In this document: positions 1-8,783 of the stretch, piece by piece
Position numbering within the stretch: position 1 is the stretch's first letter
How the letters are laid out: the number at the start of each line of letters is the position of its first letter
NCBI RefSeq assembly: GCF_016598615.1
Contig: NZ_CP066831.1
Span: 8,618,001-8,682,000 of the forward strand
Source: Streptomyces liliifuscus
GTDB lineage: Bacteria; Actinomycetota; Actinomycetes; Streptomycetales; Streptomycetaceae
Direction of reading: 5' to 3'
DNA length: 64,000 nucleotides
The notes under the pieces: model-generated
The model's database searches: none
What the model saw: only the letters and a program-made list of their open reading frames with translations
Told to the model about the DNA's origin: nothing
Program-made: the position numbers and the translations under genes

Positions 1-893
1 GCTCCTTCGAGAGCGCCGACGCCATGGGCACCGCGCTCGACAAGGGCGACATCGACATGATGACCCGCACCATGTCGCCCGCGCAGATCAAGAAGCTCCA
101 GAACGACAAGGGCACCGACGTCGACCTGATCGAGCAGCCCGGCCTGGAGATCCGCTACCTCGGCTTCAACACCAACGACCCGTCGGTGAAGACGAAGGCG
201 GTCCGTCAGGCGATGGCCCAGGTCATCAACCGCGGCGAGCTCACCTCGCAGGTGTACGGCTCCGGCGCCGACCCGCTGTACTCGATGGTCCCGGCCACCG
301 TCACCGGTCACGCCAACTCGTTCTTCAACAAGTACGGCGACCCGAGCATCCCCAAGGCCAAGGACCTGCTGGCCGCGGCGAACATCACCACACCGGTGAA
401 GCTGACGCTGCACTACACGGACGACCACTACGGACCGGCCACCAAGGACGAGTTCGAGCTGCTGCAGAAGCAGCTGAACGACAGTGGCCTGTTCAAGGTG
501 AGCATCAAGGGCGAGAACTGGTCGACCTTCCGCCCGAACGAGCAGAAGGGCGACTACGAGGTCTACGGCATGGGCTGGTTCCCGGACTTCCCCGACGCCG
601 ACAACTACCTCGCGCCGTTCCTCGACAAGGACAACACCATCGGCTCGCCGTACGCGAACCCGGAGATCCGCACCAAGCTGATCCCCGAGTCCCGCCGCGA
701 GGCCGACCGGCTCAGCGCCTCGAAGAGCATCGAGGAGATCCAGAGCATCGTCGCCGACGACGTCCCGGTTCTGCCGCTGTGGCAGGGCAAGCAGTACATC
801 GCCACCCGGGACGACATCACCGGCGCCGAGTACGCGCTCAACTCCTCGGCGACGCTTCAGCTGTGGGAGCTCGGCCGCGGCGTCGGCGGCTGA
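1..893 (+). CDS. ABC transporter substrate-binding protein, family 5 (5'-truncated)
   Basis: C-terminal part of an extracellular solute-binding protein of the SBP_bac_5 (DppA/OppA/NikA) family, which captures peptides or similar solutes for an ABC importer. The frame is open from the first bases of the window, so the gene starts upstream; the first Met at 24 is internal. The segment around residues 40-60 (EIRYLGFNTNDPSVK...VRQAM) is the family's typical 'fully conserved lobe' followed by a re-start of the helix-rich domain, and the C-terminus contains the VPVLPLWQGKQYIA signature. It is closely similar in layout to the next gene, so the two are tandem paralogues. No permease or ATPase gene is visible; they would have to lie to the left of the window. 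The substrate cannot be assigned. Confidence 0.85.
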   Translation, partial: SFESADAMGTALDKGDIDMMTRTMSPAQIKKLQNDKGTDVDLIEQPGLEIRYLGFNTNDPSVKTKAVRQAMAQVINRGELTSQVYGSGADPLYSMVPATVTGHANSFFNKYGDPSIPKAKDLLAAANITTPVKLTLHYTDDHYGPATKDEFELLQKQLNDSGLFKVSIKGENWSTFRPNEQKGDYEVYGMGWFPDFPDADNYLAPFLDKDNTIGSPYANPEIRTKLIPESRREADRLSASKSIEEIQSIVADDVPVLPLWQGKQYIATRDDITGAEYALNSSATLQLWELGRGVGG

Positions 894-989
894 GCCCGAG
901 GCGAGGGCGACCGACCGGACCGGGCGGCCCAGCCGGAAGCGACGGCTGCCGACCGGACCAGAGACAGACCAACGACAAGGCACAAGCTC

Positions 990-2573
990 GTGAACATGCG
1001 CACCAAGTGGCCGGTCCTGCCCGTCGTGGCGGGACTGTCCGCCGGCCTGCTGACGGGATGCGGCTCGGAGTCGGGAGGCTCCGGGGGAAGTGACTCCGAC
1101 GTCGTCATGGGAATGACGGACGACGTCCTGGCCACGGATCCCGCCTCCGGCTACGACCCCGGCTCCTGGCTCCTCTTCAACAACGTCTTCCAGTCCCTGC
1201 TCAGCTTCCCCAAGGGCGGCACCGAGCCGGAGCCGGAGGCCGCCAGAGAGTGCGGGTTCACGGACACCGAGGCCAGGGTCTACCGGTGCACCCTGCGCGA
1301 CGGGCTGAAGTTCAGCAACGGTGACGACCTCACCTCGCAGGACGTCAAGTTCTCCTTCGACCGCATGATGAAGATCGACGACGGCGCCGGGCCCGCGATC
1401 ATGTTCCCCATGCTGGACAAGGTGGAGGCGCCGAACGACAAGACGGTCGTCTTCAGGCTCAAGGTCTCCGACGCCACCTTCCCGAGCAAGATCGCCTCCG
1501 GTGCCGGTTCGATCGTCAACCGCCGGGAGTACTCGGCGGACGGGCTGCGCGAGGACGGCAAGGCCGTCGGCTCGGGCCCGTACAAGCTGGAGTCGTTCGG
1601 CGAGGACGAGGCCGTCTTCTCGGTGAACGAGAACTACAAGGGCAACGCCGAGACACAGAACGACGGCGTGACCCTCAAGCTGTTCCACGGCGACCAGGCC
1701 GGCCTGAAGAAAGCCGTCCTCGACGGCCGGGTCGACGTCGCCTACCGAGGTCTCGCCGCCGAGGACATCGCGGAGATCGAGGCGGACACCACCGGCAGCC
1801 AGGAGATCGACGTCGTCGAGGGCTCCAGCGCCGAGGTGCAGCACCTGGTCTTCAACATGAAGGACCCGGTGGCGGGCAAGCAGGGCGTCCGCAAGGCCAT
1901 CGCCCATCTGCTCGACCGCGACGCCCTCATCAAAGAGGTCTACGAGAACACGGCGACCCCGCTGTACTCGATCATCCCGGCCGGCATCACGGGCCACAAC
2001 ACGGCCTTCTTCGACACCTACGGCGCCCGCCCCTCGCGCGCCAAGGCCGAGGCCGCGCTGCTGGAGGACGGCATCACCGACAAGGTGAAGCTGACCCTCT
2101 GGTCGACGCCGACCCGCTACGGCCCCTCCACCGACCAGGAGTTCAGGGCGATCGCGGGGCAGCTCAACGCGAGCGGCCTGTTCGACGCGACCGTGAAGTC
2201 CGTCGCGTACGACAAGTACGAGAAGGACATCGAGGCGGGCAAGTACGGCGTGTACGTGAAGGGCTGGGTGCCGGACTACCCGGACCCGGACAACTTCACG
2301 GCCCCGTTCTTCGGCGAGGGCAACGTGCTGGGCAACAACTACACGAACAGCACGGTCACCGGGCGGCTCATCCCCGAGACCGCCGCCCAGAGCGACCGCG
2401 CCTCGACCGAGCCGCAGTACGGCGAGCTCCAGGACATCGTCGCCGACCAGGTCCCGATCATCCCGGTCTGGCAGGCCAAGCAGTACGCGGTCGTCCGCGA
2501 CAGCGTGTACGGCCTGGAGAACTGCCTCGACGCGTCCACGGTGTTCCGCTTCTGGGAGATCAGCAAGGACTGA
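990..2573 (+). CDS. ABC transporter substrate-binding lipoprotein, family 5
   Basis: Full-length (527 aa) SBP_bac_5 solute-binding lipoprotein. The N-terminus has a short basic stretch, a hydrophobic segment and a lipobox LLTGC, so Cys near residue 24 is expected to be lipidated and the protein anchored outside the membrane. The mature part shows family landmarks: YRCTLRDGLKFSNGDDLTSQDV (a known SBP_5 block), VQHLVFNMKDPV, and VPIIPVWQAKQYAVV near the end. It sits 96 bp after a tandem paralogue in the same orientation. A GTG start at 990 is used; an ATG two codons later (996) is an equally good alternative. Solute unknown; oligopeptide or nickel-type substrates are both possible for the family. 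Confidence 0.88.
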   Translation: MNMRTKWPVLPVVAGLSAGLLTGCGSESGGSGGSDSDVVMGMTDDVLATDPASGYDPGSWLLFNNVFQSLLSFPKGGTEPEPEAARECGFTDTEARVYRCTLRDGLKFSNGDDLTSQDVKFSFDRMMKIDDGAGPAIMFPMLDKVEAPNDKTVVFRLKVSDATFPSKIASGAGSIVNRREYSADGLREDGKAVGSGPYKLESFGEDEAVFSVNENYKGNAETQNDGVTLKLFHGDQAGLKKAVLDGRVDVAYRGLAAEDIAEIEADTTGSQEIDVVEGSSAEVQHLVFNMKDPVAGKQGVRKAIAHLLDRDALIKEVYENTATPLYSIIPAGITGHNTAFFDTYGARPSRAKAEAALLEDGITDKVKLTLWSTPTRYGPSTDQEFRAIAGQLNASGLFDATVKSVAYDKYEKDIEAGKYGVYVKGWVPDYPDPDNFTAPFFGEGNVLGNNYTNSTVTGRLIPETAAQSDRASTEPQYGELQDIVADQVPIIPVWQAKQYAVVRDSVYGLENCLDASTVFRFWEISKD

Positions 2574-2606
2574 GCCCGTCCGCGTACCTCCGCCGCGCAC
2601 ACGCAG

Positions 2607-2654
2607 AACGGCCGCCCCCCTCATTCGAGTTGTCCGAGGGGGGCGGCCGTTTCT
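2607..2654. terminator. Bidirectional intrinsic terminator
   Basis: A perfect 16-bp inverted repeat (arms 2607-2622 and 2636-2651, starting AACGGCCG) with a 13-nt loop, followed by a short T-run. It lies between the 3' ends of the binding-protein gene (+) and the response-regulator gene (-), so it probably stops transcription from both sides. Confidence 0.85.
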
Positions 2655-2681
2655 CCTGTCACAGGTCCGTGGCGGGGGCGC

Positions 2682-3353
2682 TCACTGCGCGCCGGGGCGC
2701 ACCAGACCGCTCTCGTACGCGTACACCGCGGCCTGCACGCGGTCGCGCAGCCCCAGCTTGGTGAGGACGTGGCCCACGTGCGTCTTCACCGTCGTCTCGC
2801 TGACGAACAGATCGGCGGCGATCTCCGCGTTCGACAGACCGCGGGCCACCAGCTTCAGCACCTCTACCTCGCGCTCGGTGAGCGTGTGCAGAGTGTCCGG
2901 CACCGGCTCGTCGCCCGAGGGCAGATGGCTCGCGTACTTGTCGAGGAGCCGACGGGTGATGCTGGGCGCGAGCATGGCCTCACCGGAGGCCACCACCCGG
3001 ATCGCCTGCACCAGTTCGTTGGCGGGGGCGTCCTTCAGGAGGAAGCCGCTGGCGCCGGCGCGCAGTGCCTCCACCACGTACTCGTCGAGGTCGAAGGTCG
3101 TCAGGACCAGCACCTTCGCCGGACCGTCCCGACCGGGGCCGGTGATCTGACGGGTCGCCTCGACCCCGTCCATCCGCGGCATACGGATGTCCATCAGAAC
3201 CACATCGGGCTGCAGGGCCCGTACCTGATCCAGTGCCTGGAGACCGTCACCGGCCTCGCCGACGACCGCGATGTCCTGCTCGGCCTCCAGGATCATCCGG
3301 AAGCCGGTACGCAGCAGCGGCTGGTCGTCGACCAATAGGACGCGGATGGCCAC
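2682..3353 (-). CDS. NarL/FixJ-type response regulator (orphan)
   Basis: Two-component DNA-binding response regulator of 223 aa. Receiver domain covers about residues 1-120, with acidic pocket DD at 9-10, phosphoacceptor Asp55 in VVLMD, and Lys in the FLLKD motif. A LuxR-type helix-turn-helix fills about 155-215 (LTEREVEVLKLVARGLSNAEIA). A GTG start at 3353 is chosen because AAGGAG lies 7 nt upstream and the product begins at the usual VAIRVLLVDD; the longer open frame upstream has no such support. No histidine kinase is adjacent in the window, so its partner is unknown. Confidence 0.88.
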   Translation of the reverse strand: MAIRVLLVDDQPLLRTGFRMILEAEQDIAVVGEAGDGLQALDQVRALQPDVVLMDIRMPRMDGVEATRQITGPGRDGPAKVLVLTTFDLDEYVVEALRAGASGFLLKDAPANELVQAIRVVASGEAMLAPSITRRLLDKYASHLPSGDEPVPDTLHTLTEREVEVLKLVARGLSNAEIAADLFVSETTVKTHVGHVLTKLGLRDRVQAAVYAYESGLVRPGAQ

Positions 3354-3417
3354 GTAAGTCTCCTTCGTTAGTCCGGCCCCATTCTGCCCTGCTCGGCAGC
3401 GCCGGACTCGGGCGCCC

Positions 3418-4446
3418 TCACGGGGAGCCGGGTGCCGGCCCAGGAGCGGCTCCCCGGTCCTCGTCCGGGGCCGGCACCGCCCGGCGCACCGGCAGCGGAT
3501 ACGGCGGGGGAGTGCCGCCGAACTCCGGACACACGGCCTGGTGGTCGCACCAGCCGCAGAGCTTGGTGGGGCGCGGCCGCCAGTCACCGGTCTCCGTGGC
3601 CAGCCGGATCGCCTCCCACAGCGCGTGCAGCTTCCGCTCGACGCGCTCCAGGTCGGCGGGGACCGGGTCGTACGTCAGGACGTCACCGCTGCCCAGATAG
3701 ACGAGCTGGAGGCGGCGCGGGACGACCTGCTTCAGCCGCCAGACCACGAGGGCGTAGAACTTCATCTGGAACAGGGCGCCCTCCGCGTACTCCGGGCGCG
3801 GGGCCTTGCCCGTCTTGTAGTCGACGATCCTCACATCGCCGGACGGGGTCACGTCGACACGGTCGATGATGCCGCGCAGCTTCAGGCCCGAGTCCAGCTG
3901 GGCCTCCACGAACAGTTCGCGCTCGGCCGGTTCGAGACGCGTCGGGTCCTCCAGGGTGAACCAGCGCTCCACCAGCTGCTCCGCCTCGGTCAGCCAGCGG
4001 GCCAGCCGCTCGCCCGCCGCCTTCTCGTCGGCGTCCGCGAACAGCTCGGCGAGCTCCGGCTTCGCCTCGCGCAGCCGGTCCCACTGGCCGGGGATCAGCG
4101 ACTTCGCGCGCGGCGCGGTCCGCTCGGTGGCCGGCGCGTCGAAGAGCCGCTCCAGCACCGCGTGCACCAGCGTGCCCCGGGTGGCCGCCTCGCTCGGCTT
4201 CTCGGGCAGCTTGTCGATCACCCGGAAGCGGTACAGCAACGGGCACTGCATGAAGTCCCCGGCCCGGGAGGGCGACAACGAGGCCGGCGGCACGGCGACG
4301 GTGACGCGGGCGGGCTCGGCGACCACGACCGGGTCGGCCGCGGGGGCGGACGGGGCTTGGACCGGCACGTCCGCGGACTCGGCCGAGGTGCCCGTCGGCT
4401 CGGGTTGCGGGCCTGCCTGAGCCACGCCGTCAGTGCTGGTTTCCAT
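3418..4446 (-). CDS. RecB-family PD-(D/E)XK exonuclease with Fe-S cysteines
   Basis: 342-aa nuclease of the RecB/Cas4/AddB-like PDDEXK superfamily. Visible motifs are LSPSRAGDFMQCPLLYRF (start of the fold with the first Cys), GTLVHAVLERLF (motif with catalytic His), GIIDRVD and IVDYKTGKAP (the D...ExK-like metal site as D...DYK). Near the end, C-x2-C-x5-C (LCGWCDHQAVC) together with the N-terminal Cys suggests a 4Fe-4S cluster, as in AddB and Cas4. The first 65 residues are Pro/Ala-rich and probably disordered. The start is the ATG at 4446; a longer open frame upstream is read-through of the minisatellite of the divergent gene. A homologous exonuclease gene adjoins trmI in mycobacteria. Role in DNA repair is inferred from family. 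Confidence 0.85.
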   Translation of the reverse strand: METSTDGVAQAGPQPEPTGTSAESADVPVQAPSAPAADPVVVAEPARVTVAVPPASLSPSRAGDFMQCPLLYRFRVIDKLPEKPSEAATRGTLVHAVLERLFDAPATERTAPRAKSLIPGQWDRLREAKPELAELFADADEKAAGERLARWLTEAEQLVERWFTLEDPTRLEPAERELFVEAQLDSGLKLRGIIDRVDVTPSGDVRIVDYKTGKAPRPEYAEGALFQMKFYALVVWRLKQVVPRRLQLVYLGSGDVLTYDPVPADLERVERKLHALWEAIRLATETGDWRPRPTKLCGWCDHQAVCPEFGGTPPPYPLPVRRAVPAPDEDRGAAPGPAPGSP

Positions 4447-4628
4447 GACGACAGACCTTACGGGCCGCCACTGACAGTGCGACACACGGTGACCTGCCCG
4501 CGACCGCCACGGAGTGGGAAACAGAGGGGGTGCCGGGGCCGAACACGACACGACGGCCGCATACCATCGACCACAGGACCTCTCGCTGCATGATCGCGAG
4601 CGGGAGACGCGTCGAACGAGGGGACATC

Positions 4629-6347
4629 GTGGACGAGAGCGGCGGGAGCGGGCAGCCGCGATCCGGCACGGACGAGGCGGACGAGCGCCGCACGGGTCGG
4701 CCGAGCCCCGGCGATCCGGCCACCTCGACGGCCCGGCCGCACTCCGACGAGGAGCCGCACGACACCGACGCCCAGGCGAAACCCCGGCCGGAGGCAGACA
4801 CGACAGCGGCAGCGGATGCGCAGCAGCCGGACCAGAACCAGGGAACCCCGGAGGACCCGGCGAACGACCGGGCCGCTGGAGCCGCTGGAGCCGCTGGAGC
4901 CGCTGGAGCCGCTGGAGCCGCTGGAGCCGCTGGAGCCGCTGGAGCCGCTGGAGCCGCTGGAGCCGCTGGAGCCGCTGGAGACGGAGAAGCGCGGGCGGAT
5001 GTGCCGTCGGCCGATCTGCGGAAGGCGCCCACTCCACCGGCCGCCTCACCGCCCACTTCACCGGCCGCCCCTGACCCCCGCACCGACGACCCCACGCCCG
5101 GGCAGCCCCACGACGCCCACCGTTCCGAGGCGCACACCCCGCCTGCCAAATCCAAGTCAGGGCGGAAGCGGGGCTCGTCCTCCCGGCGTGGCAAGGATCC
5201 GGGCGGCGGTCTGCTGATGGGACGCCCCTTCGGCGTCCCCGTGTACGTGGCGCCCAGCTGGTTCCTCGTCGCCGCGCTCATCACCTGGGTCTTCGGCGGC
5301 CAGCTCGACCGGGTTCTGCCCGAACTCGGCATGGCCCGCTACCTCGTCTCGCTCTTCTTCGCGGTCGCCTTCTACGCCTCCGTACTCGTCCACGAACTGG
5401 CCCACACGGTGGCCGCCCTGCGCTTCAAACTGCCGGTGCGCCGCATTCAGCTGCAGTTCTTCGGTGGCGTCTCGGAGATCGAGAAGGAGTCCGAGACCCC
5501 TGGCCGCGAGTTCGTCCTCGCCTTCGTCGGCCCCCTGCTCTCGCTGATCCTCGGCGGCCTCTTCTACCTCGCCCTGCAGGCAGTCGAGCCGGGCACGGTC
5601 CCGGGCGTCCTGCTGGCCGGCCTGATGATTTCGAACCTGATCGTCGCCGCGTTCAACCTGCTCCCCGGCCTGCCCCTGGACGGCGGCCGGATGCTCAGGG
5701 CCGTCGTCTGGAAGATCACCGGCAAGCCGATGAGCGGCACGATCGCCGCCGCCTGGGTCGGCCGCGCGCTGGCGATCTCCGTACTCGTCGGACTGCCCCT
5801 GCTCACCCAGTCCGGGGCGCTCGGCGCCGACGCCGAGGACATCGGCGGCATGGACACCGTCATGGACGCCCTGCTCGCCGCGATCCTGGCCGCGATCATC
5901 TGGACCGGCGCCGGGAACAGCCTGCGCATGGCCCGTCTGCGCGAACACCTGCCCGAGCTCAGGGCTCGGGCCCTGACCCGCCGCGCGGTGCCCGTGGAGA
6001 CCAACACCCCGCTCTCGGAGGCGCTGCGCCGGGCAAACGACGCCGGCGCGCGCGCCCTGGTCGTGGTCGACCCCGACGGCGAACCCCTCTCCCTGGTCCG
6101 CGAGGCCGCCATCGTCGGCGTACCGGAACACCGCCGCCCCTGGGTCGCCGTCAGCGGCCTAGCCCAGGACCTGACGGACGGCATGCGCGTCTCCGCCGAA
6201 CTGGCCGGAGAGGAGCTCCTGGACGCCCTGCGAGCCGCCCCCGCGACCGAGTACCTGGTGGTGGAGGACTCCGGCGAGATCTACGGAGTCCTCTCGGCAG
6301 CAGACGTCGAGCGAGCCTTCGTCAAGGCAATGGCCCGCCCCAACTGA
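4629..6347 (+). CDS. Site-2 protease-like zinc metallopeptidase (M50) with CBS domains
   Basis: Membrane metalloprotease of the S2P/M50 family, about 572 aa. An unusually long, low-complexity N-terminus (about 200 residues) carries twelve AAG repeats. The membrane domain contains the zinc motif HELAH (H255-E256-x2-H259) and the third ligand region NLLPGLPLDGG (Asp351), separated by transmembrane segments. The C-terminus has a CBS pair (AVPVETNTPLSEAL... and YLVVEDSGEIYGVLSAADV), as in the mycobacterial Rv2625c-like subgroup. The GTG at 4629, preceded by GAGGGG, is preferred over the upstream ATG at 4530, which would overlap the regulatory gap with the divergent nuclease. The substrate is not known; anti-sigma factors are typical S2P targets. 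Confidence 0.85.
   Translation: MDESGGSGQPRSGTDEADERRTGRPSPGDPATSTARPHSDEEPHDTDAQAKPRPEADTTAAADAQQPDQNQGTPEDPANDRAAGAAGAAGAAGAAGAAGAAGAAGAAGAAGAAGAAGDGEARADVPSADLRKAPTPPAASPPTSPAAPDPRTDDPTPGQPHDAHRSEAHTPPAKSKSGRKRGSSSRRGKDPGGGLLMGRPFGVPVYVAPSWFLVAALITWVFGGQLDRVLPELGMARYLVSLFFAVAFYASVLVHELAHTVAALRFKLPVRRIQLQFFGGVSEIEKESETPGREFVLAFVGPLLSLILGGLFYLALQAVEPGTVPGVLLAGLMISNLIVAAFNLLPGLPLDGGRMLRAVVWKITGKPMSGTIAAAWVGRALAISVLVGLPLLTQSGALGADAEDIGGMDTVMDALLAAILAAIIWTGAGNSLRMARLREHLPELRARALTRRAVPVETNTPLSEALRRANDAGARALVVVDPDGEPLSLVREAAIVGVPEHRRPWVAVSGLAQDLTDGMRVSAELAGEELLDALRAAPATEYLVVEDSGEIYGVLSAADVERAFVKAMARPN
4872..4979 (+). repeat. In-frame 9-bp minisatellite, 12 copies
   Basis: Twelve perfect tandem copies of GCCGCTGGA, each encoding Ala-Ala-Gly, inside the N-terminal tail of the site-2 protease gene. 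The perfect repetition at DNA level, with no synonymous drift, points to recent slippage expansion. The repeat also keeps the opposite strand open as a Leu-Gln-Arg repeat, which creates misleading antisense frames. Confidence 0.95.
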
Positions 6348-6365
6348 GAACCGAGCCCGCGCTTG

Positions 6366-6406
6366 GCGCCCCGCAAGGGGCGCGGGGAACGGCGCGCCCA
6401 GCCACG
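6366..6406. repeat. Dispersed intergenic repeat copy (GGGGCGCGGGGAAC core)
   Basis: A single copy of the family also present at 14.6, 35.5, 46.2-46.5 and 60.8 kb. It contains a 7-bp hairpin GCGCCCC/GGGGCGC (6366-6372 and 6377-6383) followed by GCGGGGAACGGCGCG. It lies in the 127-bp gap before trmI. Confidence 0.7.
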
Positions 6407-6474
6407 AGGCACCCGCAGATTCCCACGAACCCCGAGCGGTCAGAGCGCCTCGCAGGGACCGGTAGGCTGTTCAC

Positions 6475-7377
6475 ATGTCCGAACCGACCGGTGCCGCCCG
6501 CCGACGTGGGCCCTTCAAGGTCGGGGACCAGGTTCAGCTGACCGACCCCAAGGGCCGCCACTACACGTTCACGCTCGAAGCGGGGAAGAACTTCCACACC
6601 CACAAGGGTTCCTTCCCGCACGACGAGCTGATCGGCGCTCCCGAGGGCAGCGTTGTCCGCACCACGGGGAACGTCGCCTATCTGGCACTGCGCCCCCTGC
6701 TCCCCGACTACGTCCTGTCCATGCCCCGCGGCGCCGCCGTGGTCTACCCCAAGGACGCGGGGCAGATCCTGGCCTTCGCCGACATCTTCCCCGGCGCACG
6801 CGTCGTGGAAGCGGGCGTGGGCTCCGGCTCGCTCAGCAGTTTCCTGCTGCGCGCCATCGGCGACCAGGGCATGCTGCACTCCTACGAGCGCCGCGAGGAC
6901 TTCGCCGAGATCGCCCAGCAGAACGTGGAGCGCTACTTCGGCGGCCCGCACCCCGCCTGGCAGCTCACCGTCGGCGACCTCCAGGACAACCTCAGCGACA
7001 CCGAGGTCGACCGCGTCATCCTCGACATGCTGGCCCCGTGGGAGTGCCTGGAGGCCGTCTCCAAGGCGCTCGTCCCCGGCGGCATCGTCTGCTGCTACGT
7101 GGCGACCACCACCCAGCTCGCCCGGACCGTCGAGTCCATCCGCGAGATCGGCTGCTTCAACGAGCCGAGCGCCTGGGAGTCGATGATCCGCAACTGGCAC
7201 ATCGAGGGCCTGGCCGTCCGCCCGGACCACCGGATGATCGGGCACACCGGCTTCCTGCTCACCGCCCGCCGCCTCGCGGACGGCGTCGAGCCGCCCATGC
7301 GCCGCCGCCGCCCCGCCAAGGGCGCGTACGGCGAGGACTACTCCGGTCCGAACGCCGACGGAGGCACCGGCCGCTGA
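6475..7377 (+). CDS. trmI: tRNA (adenine-58-N1)-methyltransferase TrmI
   Basis: 300-aa SAM-dependent methyltransferase that forms m1A58 in the T-loop of tRNA. The N-terminal domain (FKVGDQVQLTDPKGRHYTF and GSFPHDELIG) is typical of the bacterial homotetrameric TrmI, and the Rossmann fold carries the SAM motif VVEAGVGSGSLSSFLLRAIG at about 107-126, followed by a LDMLAPWE motif. The Arg-rich C-terminus is a common actinobacterial extension. The gene adjoins the proteasome locus in mycobacteria as well (Rv2118c), which supports the assignment. ATG start at 6475. Confidence 0.93.
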   Translation: MSEPTGAARRRGPFKVGDQVQLTDPKGRHYTFTLEAGKNFHTHKGSFPHDELIGAPEGSVVRTTGNVAYLALRPLLPDYVLSMPRGAAVVYPKDAGQILAFADIFPGARVVEAGVGSGSLSSFLLRAIGDQGMLHSYERREDFAEIAQQNVERYFGGPHPAWQLTVGDLQDNLSDTEVDRVILDMLAPWECLEAVSKALVPGGIVCCYVATTTQLARTVESIREIGCFNEPSAWESMIRNWHIEGLAVRPDHRMIGHTGFLLTARRLADGVEPPMRRRRPAKGAYGEDYSGPNADGGTGR

Positions 7378-7427
7378 CCGACACAGGCGCCGGCCGCCGA
7401 GGCGGCCCTGTGCCGCGTACAACGCTC

Positions 7428-7484
7428 AAGCGTCGTGGCCGAGTTCCCGGGAGCACCTCGGGAACTCGGCCACGACGCTTTTCC
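7428..7484 (+). terminator. Intrinsic terminator after trmI
   Basis: Perfect 22-bp inverted repeat, arms 7428-7449 and 7459-7480, 9-nt loop, followed by TTTT. It is the strongest terminator in the window and separates trmI from the next gene. Confidence 0.92.
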
Positions 7485-7593
7485 CTTGACATCCCGCCAG
7501 TAACTCCGGACCCCCGCCGTTCCCTCACGGTGTGACGTGTGGCACCATGCTGGCCACCCCCACCGGCACAGCCCTCACAGGAGACACTTCCTA

Positions 7594-8169
7594 GTGCAGC
7601 AATCCGCCGTTCCGGAACTGGCACACACGCACACCCGTCCGATCCACTGGCTGGCCACGGCGACCGCCCTCGCCGGGGTGGTCGCGGCCTCCGGCTTCCT
7701 GCAGCCCGACCGGGCCACCGCCGCCCAGCACGGTCCCGAGGCGAGGACGGCCCCTGCCGCCGTGGCGCCCCCCGACCCGGCGGGCGTCGAATTCCCGATC
7801 GAGTGCGGCCCCACAGAGGCCGCCGTCCAGAGACAGGCCTCCGGCGATCTGGACGGCGACGGCCGCCCCGAGACGGTCGCCGTGGTCCGCTGCGAGACCG
7901 GCTTCGGCACCCCGCCCAGCGGTGTCTACGTCGTCACACGGTCCGCGGACGACCCGAAGCCCCGCGTCGTCGCCACGCTGGTCGCCCCGAAGGACCGCCT
8001 GAGCGTCAAGGATTTCGCCGTCCGTGACGCCACGATCACCGCGACCCTCCTCGGCTACTCGTCGCGCGACGTGCCGAGTTGCTGTCCGGACGTGACCGAG
8101 CGCGCCAAGTGGCAGTGGAAGAACGGCGCGTTCGTCCGCTCGACGCCGTCCGAGGCCCACAGCGTGTGA
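7594..8169 (+). CDS. Hypothetical exported protein
   Basis: About 191 aa with an N-terminal hydrophobic segment (WLATATALAGVVAASGFL, roughly residues 18-35) followed by Ala/Pro-rich sequence, consistent with a signal peptide or signal anchor. The mature region contains SGDLDGDGRPETVAVVRC, an FG-GAP/calcium-loop-like DxDGDGxxE segment that can occur in VCBS-type repeats, and several Cys (including a CC pair) that could form disulfides outside the cell. GTG at 7594 is chosen because AGGAG lies about 10 nt upstream; a longer frame exists. I do not recognise a function. Confidence 0.7.
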   Translation: MQQSAVPELAHTHTRPIHWLATATALAGVVAASGFLQPDRATAAQHGPEARTAPAAVAPPDPAGVEFPIECGPTEAAVQRQASGDLDGDGRPETVAVVRCETGFGTPPSGVYVVTRSADDPKPRVVATLVAPKDRLSVKDFAVRDATITATLLGYSSRDVPSCCPDVTERAKWQWKNGAFVRSTPSEAHSV

Positions 8170-8205
8170 GACAGCGGCCAGGCGTGAGAAATCAGACAAT
8201 TCGTT

Positions 8206-8235
8206 ACGCGGAGTGGCTTTACGGTCACTCCGCGT
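8206..8235. terminator. Possible shared terminator hairpin between convergent genes
   Basis: Perfect 10-bp inverted repeat ACGCGGAGTG / CACTCCGCGT (8206-8215, 8226-8235) in the short gap between the exported-protein gene and the convergent ferredoxin gene, overlapping the ferredoxin stop codon. There is no T-run, so function as a terminator is only probable. Confidence 0.5.
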
Positions 8236-8524
8236 CGGGGCCGTAGACCTCGACCCTGTCCGAAACGCGACGTACATGGATGCAGTCGCCCGGGCACTCC
8301 TTCGCGGAGTCGGCGACATCACGCAGAAGCGTCAGCGGTACGGGCGTTGTGGCGCCCGGGGCCTGCAGGAGTTCGTCCTGGGAGCTCTTCACGTAGGCCA
8401 GGCCGTCGATGTCCAGCTCGAAGACCTCGGGGGCGTACTGGGCGCAGATTCCGTCGCCGGTACAGAGGTCCTGGTCGATCCAGACCTCGAGCCCCTCGCC
8501 GTCGACTGCGGCCTCCTGCTGCAC
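8225..8524 (-). CDS. Ferredoxin (probable [3Fe-4S] type)
   Basis: 99-aa small electron-transfer protein. Cysteines occur in C-T-G-D-G-I-C and CPGDC arrangements within VWIDQDLCTGDGICAQYAPEVF and SAKECPGDCIHV, resembling actinobacterial single-cluster ferredoxins that often serve cytochromes P450; the spacing of only two Cys in the first motif favours a 3Fe-4S cluster. GTG start at 8524 is preceded by AGGAGA at good spacing; the longer upstream frame is unlikely. It lies between the exported protein and the divergent arc gene, with no redox partner adjacent. Confidence 0.85.
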   Translation of the reverse strand: MQQEAAVDGEGLEVWIDQDLCTGDGICAQYAPEVFELDIDGLAYVKSSQDELLQAPGATTPVPLTLLRDVADSAKECPGDCIHVRRVSDRVEVYGPDAE

Positions 8525-8783
8525 GGTCGTTTCTCCTGCCGTTTCCTGCGCCGAGCGATCCGAAGACTTGGGAATCGGGCCAGCTCTGGCGGGTGTTGAA
8601 CACTTCGACCCTACCTCCGTCGGCTTCCCAATCATGTTGTGTGGGTATTCCACTGGCGTGAGGGAGAGCGCAAGGGTGAAGATCGGACACACCTCGACCG
8701 TCTTTGTGATCTAGGGGTTTCAATCGACACCCACCCAGGTAGGGTCTGGAAGCGTCCAGCTCCCCTTGGAGGAGGTGAGGACC

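Noticed and set aside
4514-5074. Several overlapping frames across the AAG minisatellite on both strands.
   Set aside because: They arise because the 9-bp repeat is free of stops in all frames; only the site-2 protease frame carries a domain structure.
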